Source: an uncultured Acidobacteriota bacterium
GTDB lineage: Bacteria; Acidobacteriota; UBA6911; CAINFC01
Assembly: GCA_903847975.1 (NCBI GenBank)
Contig: CAINFC010000176.1
Location: 1-61,896 of the forward strand
Length of the DNA: 61,896 nucleotides
Reading direction: 5' to 3'
The stretch's first letter is position 1; each line of letters opens with the position of its first letter. The translations under genes were made by a program, and so were the position numbers. Under the pieces are notes generated by a model. It worked only from the letters and a program-made list of their open reading frames with translations, did not search any database and was not told the origin of the DNA. This document shows, piece by piece, positions 1 to 8,548 of this stretch.

Positions 1-224
1 ACCCCTATGGGGTTCAGCTACACAGCCCGGGGTTGCGCCGCAGGCGCTACCCCGGGTATGCGGATTGGTTTGAAAATCAGCCCTGTGAGGGCTGCGCAAA
101 CGATTGGCATGACCGGATTTTGCGCAACCCTTGCAGGGTTGTCGCTTACGGGTGTCCCTACCCGGGGTAGGCGCGAAGCGCACCAACCCCGGGCTGCGAT
201 CCGAAGCCCTTTCAGGGCTTTTTC
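1..224. repeat. Dispersed GC-rich repeat R1, copy A
   Basis: This stretch is nearly the same as 32781-33004. Both run through ACCCC-GGGG, CAGCCCGGGGTTGCGCCG, a CCCTG/AGGG hairpin, TTTTGCGCAACCCTTGCAGG, GTGTCCCTACCCGGGGTAGG, CGCGAAGCGC and AACCCCGGGCTGCG, and end at an AAGCCCT/AGGGCTT hairpin. It is a string of short GC-rich palindromes with no plausible gene; frames open across it look incidental. The copy may begin before the window edge. Confidence 0.8.
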
Positions 225-490
225 GAGATTCGGCTCATTTGCGAATCCTTCTTCCAGAAAAAGTGGTGGATGGGTTTGGATCTGCCGTCCCGATGGGACT
301 TGGTTTTGCGCAAACCAAACCCGGCAATAATTTGCCGGGCCATTATCCTGGGACCCGATGGGATATCCCATCGGGGTGTATTCGATGGCGATTGCGACAG
401 CGAAACGGAATGCCCCGGCGGCTTCGTTCTTCCTGTGAATAAAAAGGATCGGTCGACGGTGACGGTCATCGCGGCCGGACCGGGCTCCCA
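225..490. repeat. Intergenic palindromes and R2 repeat
   Basis: No gene is seen here. Around 266-305 there is a segment (GTGGATGGGT, then TCTGCCGTCCCGATG, then GACTTG) that recurs diverged at 15234-15280. It is followed by an 8-bp hairpin CCCGGCAA-TAAT-TTGCCGGG (320-339) and a perfect 22-bp palindrome at 354-375 centred on GGGATATCCC. A half copy of the CTTCCTGTGAA element lies at 429-438. Confidence 0.55.
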
Positions 491-518
491 TGTACACCGG
501 AATTTTTTGTGCTATCAT
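491..518 (+). promoter_or_regulatory. Possible sigma70 promoter of the first TBDT
   Basis: TGTACA (491-496), a 16-base spacer and TATCAT (513-518) lie about 60 bases upstream of the receptor start. The -10 box is good and the -35 box is weak, so this is tentative. Confidence 0.35.
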
Positions 519-576
519 ATTGCCGAAGTTCGTATTGGGAGTGGTTCACAACTAACTTTTTCAACATGGGGCAAAC

Positions 577-3500
577 ATGTTTAAACGTTGCAGTATCGTA
601 CTGTTTATCCTGGCCTTGCTGTGCCTGATCGCCGGCACGGCGGTGGCCCAGGAATCGCGCGGAACCATTGCGGGAACGGTAATGGATCCGCAAAAAGCCG
701 TCATTCCGGGCGTGCAGATTACGCTGACCAATACAGCGACCAATGCCGCCCGACAAACCTTCACCAATGAATCGGGCTATTATGAAGCACCGTTTCTTGA
801 CGCCGGCAATTACATCATCACCGCGGAAATGACCGGCTTCAAGAAAGGGGTCCGCCAGGGGGTCAACCTGAATGTGGGCACCAAGATTGTCATCGACATC
901 CTGCTGGAGGTCGGAGGCCTGCAGCAGGAGGTGGTGGTGACCGGGGACGCACCGCTTCTCGACACCACGTCCGCCTCCGCCGGCCGGGTCATCGACACCA
1001 ACATGATCGCCAGCCTTCCCTTTTCCGATTTGAACCCGTTCGCCCTGTCCGGCATGGCCTCCGGGATGCAGTGGACCGGACAGCCGGAATACCGGCGTCC
1101 TTTCGACAACGGCGGCACTTCCTCGTTCACCACCATGGGGGGCGTCGGTCAGAATGAGTACATGATCGACGGCGCCCCGGTGACCGGCACCGGCCGCCGG
1201 GTCGGGTTCGTGCCGCCCGCCGACGCCATCCAGGAATTCAACCTGCAGACCACGCCGTTCGACGCCTCGGTGGGACACACCTCCGGCGCGCTGATCAATG
1301 TCGTCAGTCGCAGTGGCACCAATTCCTTCCACGGAGCTCTTTACAACCAGCACTGGCAGCAGCGCTGGAACGCCACGCCACACTTTACCCGCCTGCTGTA
1401 CGAAGACGGAGTGAGCTCCGGCAAAATCAAGCCGGGCACCGAGAAGCAGGGCCCGGGGCGCTCCAACCAGTTTGGGGCCACCCTCGGCGGCCCGGTGCGC
1501 ATTCCCTGGCTGTTCAACGGCAAGGACAAGCTGTTTTTCTTTTTCAGCTACAACGGCATCTACCAGAAAAAGGCGGAGACCACCGATTCCGTCAACCGCT
1601 CCGTCCCCAAGGAAAACTGGCGGAACGGGGATTTTTCCGACCTCCTGGCCATCGATCCGGCGCGGTATCAGATCTACGATCCGCGAACCGCCCGCCTGGT
1701 CGGCACCCAGGTGGTCCGCGATCCGTTCCCCGGCAACAAGGGGATTCCGGTTTTCAATCCGATGTACGCGCACTACGTCAAGCTGTACCCCACCCCGAAC
1801 AATGTACCGGGACTGGTGAGCGCCGAGGGAGCCAACAACTACCTGGCGGCGGCCATGCCCAAGGACGAGCGCTTCAACTCCATCCTGAACCGGTATGACT
1901 ACCGTATCAACGGCTCCATGCAGCTGAGCGGGAAGTGGTATTGGAACCACCGCCTGGCGGATGAGTACGACTGGATGTACGAAACCGCCCGCGGATTGCA
2001 GCGGAACGGACTGACCCGCATCAACAAGGGCGGCAGCGGCGACTATACCTGGACGGTCAACAACACCAACGTGTTCCAGGCCAGCATCAGCTGGACCCGG
2101 TTCAACGAGGGGAGCGACCGCCCGGCCATCATGGCCTATAACGCCTCCAAGGTGGGCCTGCCGAAATATATCGACGAAAAGGCCGGAAACCAGGCCATCC
2201 TTCCCCGGCTGGACTTCGATTCGATCGAGGATGTCGGCCAGTCGCTGGACGGCATCGGCACCCGCGGGACCACAGGAGAGATGAAGTTCTCGATGAACAC
2301 CATCTGGGGCAAGCACTCCTTCAACTACGGCTATGTCGAACGCCGCTATTGGCGCGCCTCTTCCGGGCCGGGCAGCACCACCGGCATCTATTCATGGCGC
2401 AGGGACTTCATGCGCCGCACCGACGCCGACACGGTGGCCTCGCACCGGGGCCTGGAATGGGCGGCATTCATGATGGGGCTTCCCAGCGGCATTTCCATCG
2501 ATTCCAACGATTCCGGCTACTGGCAAACTCCGTACAGCGCCCTCTACCTCCAGGACAATTTACGGCTGACCCGGAAGTTGAACCTGAATCTCGGGCTGCG
2601 CTGGGAGCGCGAGGGAGGGATCACCGAGAGGTTCAACCGGGGGATCGAAGTCGGTTTTGTGCATGACGCCAAGCTTCCGATCACCGATCCGGTGCAGACC
2701 GCCTATGCCGCCGTTTATGCGGCCAATCCGACCCTGGGACTGGTGAATCCCTCTTCCTTCAAGGTTCAGGGCGGCCTGCCCTATCTCGGCCAGTACAACA
2801 AAACGCTGACCAACGGAACCATGACCTTTCTCCCGCGCTTCGGATTCGCCTACCAGATGGATGACCGGACGGTCATCCGCGGCGGTTACGGCTGGTACGT
2901 GGACACGTACAACGTGAACAACTTCGTGCCGAACCAATTCGGCTTCAGCCAGGGAACATCCACCGGAGCTTCCACCGATAACGGTCTCACATTCCTGGGC
3001 GCCTATCCCGGAGCGACATTTGCCGCCTCCGCCCTGGCGTCGGGGAAAAACATCATGACCGATCCCTTCCCGACCCGGGCTGACGGATCCCGCTTCGAGG
3101 TACCCCTCGGCAACAAGCTGGGCCTGATGTCCCGCGTGGGGCAAAGCTGGGACGATGGGAACTATTCCTACTGGCGGGACTTCAAGCCGGCCTTCCAGCA
3201 GCGCTGGCGGCTGGGCATTCAGCGGCAGCTGCGGCAGGACATCGTGGTGGAAGCGGCATACAACGGAGCTCTGTCCAAGGTTCCGGTCCGCCAGAGAATC
3301 AATTACCTTCCCAGCCAGTACTGGGCCACAGGTGGCGCCCGGGTACAGGCCGTAGATGACGATTTGAACCGCAACATCAGCAACAACCCGTTCAACATCA
3401 AGAATCTCACCGCCCTGCAGACCAGCGATCCACTGCTCTACAAGTACCTCAGCACCCAGAGCTTCTTCACCGCCACCACCATTCGCAAAAACCAGCTGCT

Positions 3501-4278
3501 GCGGTCCTTTCCGCACTACGGCACGCTCAGCGGATTGCGGCCCGGGATGGACAGCGACGACATTCGCGGTGCCGTGAACTACGGGGACATGGAGTTCCGG
3601 GCGGAAAAGCGCTTCTCCAAGGGCTTCTCCTCCTCCGCTTCCTATACCCACGTTTTCAAGAGCACGGCTGCCGACTATTACGCCAACGAGTTCGACGCCT
3701 TCCCCAGCTCGCGACCCAACAACCAGACCCGGAAACACCGGATCACCTGGGATTCGGTCCTGGATCTGCCCTTCGGGAAGGGCCAGCGCTGGGCTTCCTC
3801 CGGAGGGGCGATCAACCAGATCGTCGGCGGCTGGCAGCTGGGCTGGATCTTCCAGAAGCAGACCGGGCAGGCCCTCGGATGGGGCAACCGTTTTTATTAC
3901 GGGAATCTGAGCGACATTGCCACCGCCTTCAATCACGACAGCGTGTGGAAAAAGGACCTCCACCAGTGGTTCGATCCGAACATGCCGTTCGAAAAGGCCT
4001 CCGCCAAGCAGCCCGGCAGCTATCATGTCAACGTTTTCCCGTCCCGAATCGACTCCCTGCGCGGCCCGGGCATCGACAACTGGGACATCAAGATCACCAA
4101 GAAGTTCCCGATCCGCGAAGGCATCCAGACCCTGTTCTCCGTTGACTTCCTGAACGCCTTCAACCACACCAATTTCAGCGACCCGAACCTCGATCCGACC
4201 AACACCAACTTCGGCAAGCTGACTTCCCAGCGCGGCCTGAGCCGGGTCATCCAGTTCAATCTGCGTTTCGTGTTCTAG
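577..4278 (+). CDS. TonB-dependent receptor, Oar-like, with CarboxypepD_reg domain
   Basis: A 1233-aa outer-membrane receptor. Residues 1-25 are a signal peptide (MFKRCSIVLFILALL...AVAQ). Residues about 27-115 form a carboxypeptidase-regulatory-like beta-sandwich (GTIAGTVMDPQKAVIPGVQI, later GYYEAPFLDAGNY). A plug-like segment follows (EYMIDGAPVTG...GALINVVSRSG), then a long beta-barrel ending in the aromatic C-terminus NLRFVF. This layout is typical of the huge Oar-type receptors expanded in Acidobacteriota. The substrate cannot be read from sequence; large carbohydrate or peptide ligands are usual for the group. No SusD gene is adjacent. The ATG follows a poor ribosome binding site. A perfect hairpin terminator follows the stop, and the next gene, a sulfatase, is convergent. 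Confidence 0.93.
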   Translation: MFKRCSIVLFILALLCLIAGTAVAQESRGTIAGTVMDPQKAVIPGVQITLTNTATNAARQTFTNESGYYEAPFLDAGNYIITAEMTGFKKGVRQGVNLNVGTKIVIDILLEVGGLQQEVVVTGDAPLLDTTSASAGRVIDTNMIASLPFSDLNPFALSGMASGMQWTGQPEYRRPFDNGGTSSFTTMGGVGQNEYMIDGAPVTGTGRRVGFVPPADAIQEFNLQTTPFDASVGHTSGALINVVSRSGTNSFHGALYNQHWQQRWNATPHFTRLLYEDGVSSGKIKPGTEKQGPGRSNQFGATLGGPVRIPWLFNGKDKLFFFFSYNGIYQKKAETTDSVNRSVPKENWRNGDFSDLLAIDPARYQIYDPRTARLVGTQVVRDPFPGNKGIPVFNPMYAHYVKLYPTPNNVPGLVSAEGANNYLAAAMPKDERFNSILNRYDYRINGSMQLSGKWYWNHRLADEYDWMYETARGLQRNGLTRINKGGSGDYTWTVNNTNVFQASISWTRFNEGSDRPAIMAYNASKVGLPKYIDEKAGNQAILPRLDFDSIEDVGQSLDGIGTRGTTGEMKFSMNTIWGKHSFNYGYVERRYWRASSGPGSTTGIYSWRRDFMRRTDADTVASHRGLEWAAFMMGLPSGISIDSNDSGYWQTPYSALYLQDNLRLTRKLNLNLGLRWEREGGITERFNRGIEVGFVHDAKLPITDPVQTAYAAVYAANPTLGLVNPSSFKVQGGLPYLGQYNKTLTNGTMTFLPRFGFAYQMDDRTVIRGGYGWYVDTYNVNNFVPNQFGFSQGTSTGASTDNGLTFLGAYPGATFAASALASGKNIMTDPFPTRADGSRFEVPLGNKLGLMSRVGQSWDDGNYSYWRDFKPAFQQRWRLGIQRQLRQDIVVEAAYNGALSKVPVRQRINYLPSQYWATGGARVQAVDDDLNRNISNNPFNIKNLTALQTSDPLLYKYLSTQSFFTATTIRKNQLLRSFPHYGTLSGLRPGMDSDDIRGAVNYGDMEFRAEKRFSKGFSSSASYTHVFKSTAADYYANEFDAFPSSRPNNQTRKHRITWDSVLDLPFGKGQRWASSGGAINQIVGGWQLGWIFQKQTGQALGWGNRFYYGNLSDIATAFNHDSVWKKDLHQWFDPNMPFEKASAKQPGSYHVNVFPSRIDSLRGPGIDNWDIKITKKFPIREGIQTLFSVDFLNAFNHTNFSDPNLDPTNTNFGKLTSQRGLSRVIQFNLRFVF

Positions 4279-4288
4279 ACCCAAAAAA

Positions 4289-4320
4289 CAGGGGCGGGTT
4301 GATCCCGCCCCTGCCCTTGT
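4289..4320 (+). terminator. Hairpin terminator after TBDT
   Basis: A perfect 10-bp stem CAGGGGCGGG / CCCGCCCCTG (4289-4298 with 4304-4313, loop TTGAT) begins 11 bases after the receptor stop, preceded by an A6 run. It lies between convergent genes and may serve both, although the T tract on the plus side is short. Confidence 0.75.
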
Positions 4321-4340
4321 ATCGGAATCCCACTCTTCTC

Positions 4341-5876
4341 TCAGCGCACGGGCACCGTGCGCGTACCGGGAAGAGCGTTGCGGTAGGGCCGCCCGGCAAT
4401 CAGCTGCCGGCCGTCGGTAAAACCCTCCGGCCGCCCGGCAAGCCTCCCGATCAGGCGGGACCGCCACTCGCGCAGGACTCCCGGTTTTTCCCTGGCCAGA
4501 TCGCGCAGTTCCCGAGGGTCCTGGTCCAGGTCGAAAAGCTGCTCCTGGCCGCTTTGCGGCCGCCACACATACTTCCCATGGCCGTCCGTCAGAAAATGAT
4601 AGGCCTGGTCCGGACTGTAGGCCGGGGCGTGCTCGCCGTGGAGCCAGGGGCGCAGGGTCACATCTTCGCCGCGCAGAACCGGAACCAGGCTGCGCCCATC
4701 CATCCGCTCCGGCGCGGGGATACCGGCCAGGTCCAGCAGCGTCGGCATGATATCTTCCAGGCAGACCGGCTGCGACGACAGCACGCCGGGCTTCCACCCG
4801 AGATCCGACGAGCCCTGGAAAAGGAGCGGGACGCGTGAAGACCCTTCGTAGGGCTCGCACTTGCGGAAATAGTAGTGATCCCCGAGCATCTCTCCGTGAT
4901 CCGAAGTCAGCAGGATCACCCAGGGGCGCTCCATCTGCCGGCTCTTCTGCTGGAATTCCGCGATCAGCCAGTAGAGCTGGTCGTCGATCTGGTTGATCAG
5001 GCCGAAATAGCCGGCCTGTGCGGCCCGCAGGGCTTCCCCGCGCAGCACACAGCGGTCGGAGTCCACGCCCAGCCCCAGCCCGTCGTTCGGAGGAGGCACG
5101 GCCCAGGAGCCGATGGCCGGATCGGGCAGGGCCATGCCCTTGTAGCGCTCGTAATAGACCGGCGGCGGCAGCAGCGGAGGGTGGGGCGCATAAAACGAGG
5201 TAGTCAGAAAAAGCGGCTTATCCGGAGCGGCTTCCCGGATCGTCTGGCGCGACTCGTGCACCGTCCAGTTGGTGGGGTGCAGGTATTCCGGGTAAGGCCA
5301 CGGCCGTGCGGTCCAGCCGTTAAAGGTGGCCCCCAGACCCCGGATGCCGCCCAGCCGCGGCATTTCGGCCTCCAGCATTCTGGCATAATCGTCGTCTTCG
5401 ATGTAGGACGAGCCCAGCACCTGTTTCTCATATCCGAAGGAATGGCTGTAGGGCGACTGGTGCATGTACCGGCCGATGAGAGCCGTGGCGTATCCACCGT
5501 CGCGGAGCAGCTGCGGCAGGGTCGGAAAATCGAGAGCGATCCCTTCCTGGTAGCCGACCAGCCCGTTGCTGGCCGGGTACAGGCCCGTCAGGAGCGAGCG
5601 CCGCGCCGGGATGCAGGAAGCGCAGGTGGTATAGGCACGGGCCATGCGCGCTCCTTTGGCCCCCAGGCTGTCCATGTTGGGGGTGATCAGCACCGGATGG
5701 CGCTCCAGGGAAAGCGCATCGCCCCGCATCTGGTCGGGCATGATCATCAGGATGTTGGGCGGCTTCCGGCGGTCGCGCCCCCGGGATACGCCTTCCTGCG
5801 CCGTTTCCGCCTCCATCCCGACCGCCCCCGGGAACGCGGCCATACCCATGGAACTCATAAAGGTTCTTCGCTGCAT
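4341..5876 (-). CDS. Sulfatase (formylglycine-dependent, arylsulfatase family)
   Basis: A 511-aa exported sulfatase that hydrolyses sulfate esters. The ATG at 5876 is chosen because GGGAGGA lies just upstream and because it places a Tat-like signal (MQRRTFMSS) at the N-terminus; longer frames upstream lack one. After a short linker comes the alkaline-phosphatase-superfamily core: NILMIMPDQMRGD (metal Asp48), then the maturation motif C88-I-P-A-R92, where the Cys would be oxidised to formylglycine, and further on LLTSDHGEMLGDH. A formylglycine-generating or radical-SAM maturase is needed and is not in the window. Two GH29 fucosidases lie about 10 kb away, which suggests sulfated fucose-rich glycans as substrates, but this is inference. 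Confidence 0.93.
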   Translation of the reverse strand: MQRRTFMSSMGMAAFPGAVGMEAETAQEGVSRGRDRRKPPNILMIMPDQMRGDALSLERHPVLITPNMDSLGAKGARMARAYTTCASCIPARRSLLTGLYPASNGLVGYQEGIALDFPTLPQLLRDGGYATALIGRYMHQSPYSHSFGYEKQVLGSSYIEDDDYARMLEAEMPRLGGIRGLGATFNGWTARPWPYPEYLHPTNWTVHESRQTIREAAPDKPLFLTTSFYAPHPPLLPPPVYYERYKGMALPDPAIGSWAVPPPNDGLGLGVDSDRCVLRGEALRAAQAGYFGLINQIDDQLYWLIAEFQQKSRQMERPWVILLTSDHGEMLGDHYYFRKCEPYEGSSRVPLLFQGSSDLGWKPGVLSSQPVCLEDIMPTLLDLAGIPAPERMDGRSLVPVLRGEDVTLRPWLHGEHAPAYSPDQAYHFLTDGHGKYVWRPQSGQEQLFDLDQDPRELRDLAREKPGVLREWRSRLIGRLAGRPEGFTDGRQLIAGRPYRNALPGTRTVPVR

Positions 5877-5927
5877 GCCAAGTCCTCCCTTTCTTTTTTC
5901 ATTAAACAACACTATTTTGGATAACGA

Positions 5928-5945
5928 TCGCGATTGCAATCGCGA
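5928..5945. promoter_or_regulatory. 18-bp perfect palindrome upstream of the sulfatase
   Basis: TCGCGATTGCAATCGCGA is an exact palindrome about 50 bases upstream of the sulfatase start. Its size and position suit a dimeric repressor or activator site, but no cognate regulator is seen nearby. Confidence 0.4.
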
Positions 5946-6000
5946 CAAACCCTGCCCTTTTGCGGGCCATATCCCATGATGCCGTGTCTCCCTACCCGAT

Positions 6001-6057
6001 CTTCCCGTCTTCCTGTGAAACAAGGGGACTCACAGGAAGAAAAGGAAGACCGGGAAG
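6001..6057. repeat. Nested inverted-repeat element (IR family, copy A)
   Basis: The inner 10-bp stem CTTCCTGTGA / TCACAGGAAG (6009-6018 with 6030-6039) sits inside an outer stem CTTCCCGTC / GACCGGGAAG (6001-6009 with 6048-6057, one bulge). The same design recurs at 20451-20509 and 36585-36640 and, degenerate, at 46931-46966. Here it lies just beyond the 3' end of the COG0523 GTPase gene and could stabilise or end that transcript. Confidence 0.7.
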
Positions 6058-6123
6058 AAAAACGAAAGAACCTGCCGCCAGGGGCTGTGCCTTTTTTCCT
6101 GTTTCTCCTGCACGATGGCCCGG

Positions 6124-7044
6124 TCAGATTTTTTCCTCTGCCTCCCATCGGAGACGCTGCCCCAGCCGGCTCAATTCGCCCTCCAGCGACGGATGAAAAA
6201 TAAATACCAGCCGGTGGTCGCCGGATTCCCCCGCCGCCTCCCGGATATTCCAGCCGCCCGGCGAATAATCGACGGTATGGACCTTTTCATGGATACGGGC
6301 CCTCCCTTTGATGCGGTAGACCCGGTCCTCCCATTGCGCCACCGCAGCCCGGAGCTGATCCAGGTCTGTCATTTCCGGCAACCGAAAGGCGGCGCAGGCG
6401 AAGTGCGGGTCCCGGCAGGCGCCATAGTTTCCCGCCAGCCCACCGGCATGTTCCCCGGCAAAAGGACTCCAGTCCGTCCGGCCGTGCTGCGTGCGCACGA
6501 TGCGCAGGTTCGGCTTAACCCGCCGGATGGCTTCTTCGGTCGCCCGGACTTCGGACTCGCCGTACAGATCGGTTTTATTGACGAAAACGACATCCGACGC
6601 CAGGACCTGGGCGCGGATGTTCGGTAGCACGGCGACCAGCTTCACGAAACTGCCGGGATCCGCCAGGCCGGTCACCGAGGCCAGCCGATAAACACGGTCC
6701 AGCCGGGATTCCCTCAGCATCGACTCCACCGAGCGCGGATCGGCAATGCCGCTGGCCTCGATGACCACCGCTTCCGGACCGCCGGAAGAAAAAGAAAAGC
6801 GGCCCGGCAGCTCCCCCAGGAGACCAAGAAATTCGGTCACCAGGCAGCGGCAGAAAATGCTTCCCCCGCGGACGGCAACCACCGGCATCCCTGTGAAAGC
6901 CAGCTGTTCCGGATCGACCGTGTGCCGGGAAAACTCGTTGACCAGAAATACCAGCTTGCGGTCTTTGAACCTTGCGGCCACGTCCAGGAGAAAGGAGGTC
7001 TTGCCGCTTCCCAAAAAACCGGTGACCAGATGGAGCGGGATCAT
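6124..7044 (-). CDS. COG0523 (CobW/P47K) family GTPase
   Basis: A 306-aa cytoplasmic GTPase of the metallochaperone-like COG0523 family. The Walker A motif is G9-FLGSG-K15-T16, the guanine-specificity motif is NKTD, and a CobW C-terminal-like region follows. The family's usual CxCC metal motif is reduced to F-C65-R-C67-L, and there is no His-rich loop. The ATG overlaps the TGA of the upstream UroD-thioredoxin gene (ATGA at 7041-7044), so the two are translationally coupled. COG0523 proteins help insert Zn, Co or Fe, or cobalamin, into client enzymes, and the obvious client here is the fused methyltransferase next door. Which metal is involved cannot be read from the sequence. Confidence 0.92.
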   Translation of the reverse strand: MIPLHLVTGFLGSGKTSFLLDVAARFKDRKLVFLVNEFSRHTVDPEQLAFTGMPVVAVRGGSIFCRCLVTEFLGLLGELPGRFSFSSGGPEAVVIEASGIADPRSVESMLRESRLDRVYRLASVTGLADPGSFVKLVAVLPNIRAQVLASDVVFVNKTDLYGESEVRATEEAIRRVKPNLRIVRTQHGRTDWSPFAGEHAGGLAGNYGACRDPHFACAAFRLPEMTDLDQLRAAVAQWEDRVYRIKGRARIHEKVHTVDYSPGGWNIREAAGESGDHRLVFIFHPSLEGELSRLGQRLRWEAEEKI

Positions 7045-8411
7045 ACTCCTTTCGCCCTGCTCCTCTCCATTATGGCCGATTCCAGAGTCTTCTGATCGGG
7101 AATCAGCGAAGAGAAGACCACCTCGCCGTCCATGCAGATGCTGGGAATGCTGACCACCTTCAGGCGCGACATCATGGCCAGCCCCTCCCGCGTGGTGATC
7201 CGGTGCTCGTGCACCCGGACCGGCTCGTCCGCCCTGGCCACGGCATGATGCACGGCTTCCATCATATACTGACAGGGCGCGCAGGAGGCGGAATCCAGGG
7301 TGACGACATCGATGGTCACAAAGGGAAGCGCCGCGTAATTCGGAAGAGGCACCTCCGCACCCCGGGCCTGGCTCTTGGCGATAATCGTGCGCTTGGCGAT
7401 CTCCCGGCGGTAGGGATCATGAACCATCTCGGCAATGGCCCGCAGGTTCGATTCCGGGGTGTGAAAAGGCAAATCGCATCCCGGCGCCAGGATAAATCCG
7501 CAGTTTCCGCCGATATCGATACAGCGGATGGCATCCAGCCGGCAGTCGTCCTCATCCCCCAGGAGAAGGGCGCTGGTCAGCTTCAGGTTCCCACCGAAGG
7601 ATTTGCCGTGGAACCGGGTGTAATCTCTCACTTTTTCCAGCGGGATATTTTCATCGATGGAAATATTGTCGCTCAGGCTGCGGCACATGATTTCCAGATT
7701 CCGCCCGGCATCCCCGCAGACAAAAAGCGAGGACAGCCCCTTTTTTTCCCGGATGTAAGTGAATATCTGATTCAGGGCCGGCAGGACAAAACCCTCGAAA
7801 TGCTCCGGGCTGATCTGGCTGGTCATCGGATCGACTACGGCAACTACATCCGCTCCGTTCTCGAGGTAAGCCATGGCCGCTTTTCTGCCGACGGAGGCAC
7901 AGAAGGCGATGAGGGCCGAAACATAGTCGGGATGATCGAACATCTGCAGGAACAATCGATTCCCCGCCAGGTGCAGCGCCAGGGTGAAAGGGCCGCAAAC
8001 CAGGCCATAGAGCGCGATCTCCTCGGCAAATTCCCGGCGCAAACGCTTCAGACTGTCGAGCACGATGGGGTAGCGCCCCAGGGAGGTGTCGAAAACCGGA
8101 AGATCCGGGAGGGAGAGCCCATCCTCCATCGGGTGATGAGCCACGGACGGCGGGCACTCCCTGCCCCACTGCAGCCGGCACCCCAGGACTTCGGCTTCCA
8201 TCTGCAAATCAAAGGCGACCGGCAGGGCATCCGGGCGATAAAGCTCCCGGGCCCGTAGCAGTCCAGCCACCAGGGCATCGGTGGACTGGAGATATTCTTC
8301 CGCAGAAATCCCGATCAACTTGGCTCCATGAACCCCCACGAAGGGAATCCATGCCGGGCGGGGGACGGTCTGGTTTTGCAGCGAACGAAGGATCAGTTCT
8401 CTTCCTTTCAT
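7041..8411 (-). CDS. UroD/MtaA-like methyltransferase fused to a thioredoxin fold
   Basis: 456 aa. Residues 1-345 match the uroporphyrinogen decarboxylase superfamily, closer to the MtaA/MtbA corrinoid methyltransferase branch than to HemE: YGLVCGPFTLALHLAG, then DVVAVVDPMTSQISPEHFEGFVLP, then GGNCGFILAPGCDLPFHTPESN. Of the usual zinc ligands (His-x-Cys ... Cys), Cys232 and Cys312 are present but the His position is Phe230 (LFVCGDAG). Residues about 355-456 are a thioredoxin/glutaredoxin-like domain with C377-A-P-C380 and a cis-Pro turn at S421-I-P423. AAGGAGG precedes the ATG. It is co-transcribed with the COG0523 GTPase and divergent from a TBDT. A redox-gated methyl transfer to a corrinoid or thiol is a reasonable guess; the true substrate is unknown. 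Confidence 0.85.
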   Translation of the reverse strand: MKGRELILRSLQNQTVPRPAWIPFVGVHGAKLIGISAEEYLQSTDALVAGLLRARELYRPDALPVAFDLQMEAEVLGCRLQWGRECPPSVAHHPMEDGLSLPDLPVFDTSLGRYPIVLDSLKRLRREFAEEIALYGLVCGPFTLALHLAGNRLFLQMFDHPDYVSALIAFCASVGRKAAMAYLENGADVVAVVDPMTSQISPEHFEGFVLPALNQIFTYIREKKGLSSLFVCGDAGRNLEIMCRSLSDNISIDENIPLEKVRDYTRFHGKSFGGNLKLTSALLLGDEDDCRLDAIRCIDIGGNCGFILAPGCDLPFHTPESNLRAIAEMVHDPYRREIAKRTIIAKSQARGAEVPLPNYAALPFVTIDVVTLDSASCAPCQYMMEAVHHAVARADEPVRVHEHRITTREGLAMMSRLKVVSIPSICMDGEVVFSSLIPDQKTLESAIMERSRAKGV

Positions 8412-8449
8412 CCTATTGCCTCCTTTCCTTTGGGCCTTTGGGTGACAAA

Positions 8450-8473
8450 TTTTACAGATTCGCTATTGTAAAA
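8450..8473. promoter_or_regulatory. Operator-like inverted repeat TTTTACA-N10-TGTAAAA
   Basis: Perfect 7-bp arms (8450-8456 and 8467-8473) lie on top of the -10 box of the minus-strand promoter, in the divergent region between the UroD-thioredoxin/COG0523 operon and the 8549 TBDT. Size and position suit a dimeric repressor that could control both sides. Confidence 0.6.
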
Positions 8474-8493
8474 AGCGGTTAAGCCGGAGTCAA
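8465..8493 (-). promoter_or_regulatory. Sigma70 promoter of the UroD-Trx/COG0523 operon
   Basis: Read on the minus strand: TTGACT (8493-8488), a 17-base spacer and TACAAT (8470-8465). The -10 box lies within the inverted repeat at 8450-8473. Transcription would begin about 45 bases upstream of the UroD start codon. Confidence 0.65.
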
Positions 8494-8548
8494 GAAAAAA
8501 CTGCGAGTCCTGTTCCGCGACTCTATGGCATAATAGCATCTTTTGAAA

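Noticed and set aside
466..2316. Long minus-strand open frame of about 616 codons
   Set aside because: It lies opposite a clear TBDT, has no recognisable domain, and its composition is that of a high-GC shadow frame.
577..4278. SusC/SusD-type polysaccharide utilisation locus
   Set aside because: No SusD lipoprotein or paired regulator is present beside any of the TonB receptors.
2560..4860. Long minus-strand open frame of about 766 codons across the TBDT end and the sulfatase
   Set aside because: It crosses a perfect terminator and two confidently identified genes, and is rich in Gly, Ala and Arg without domain signal.
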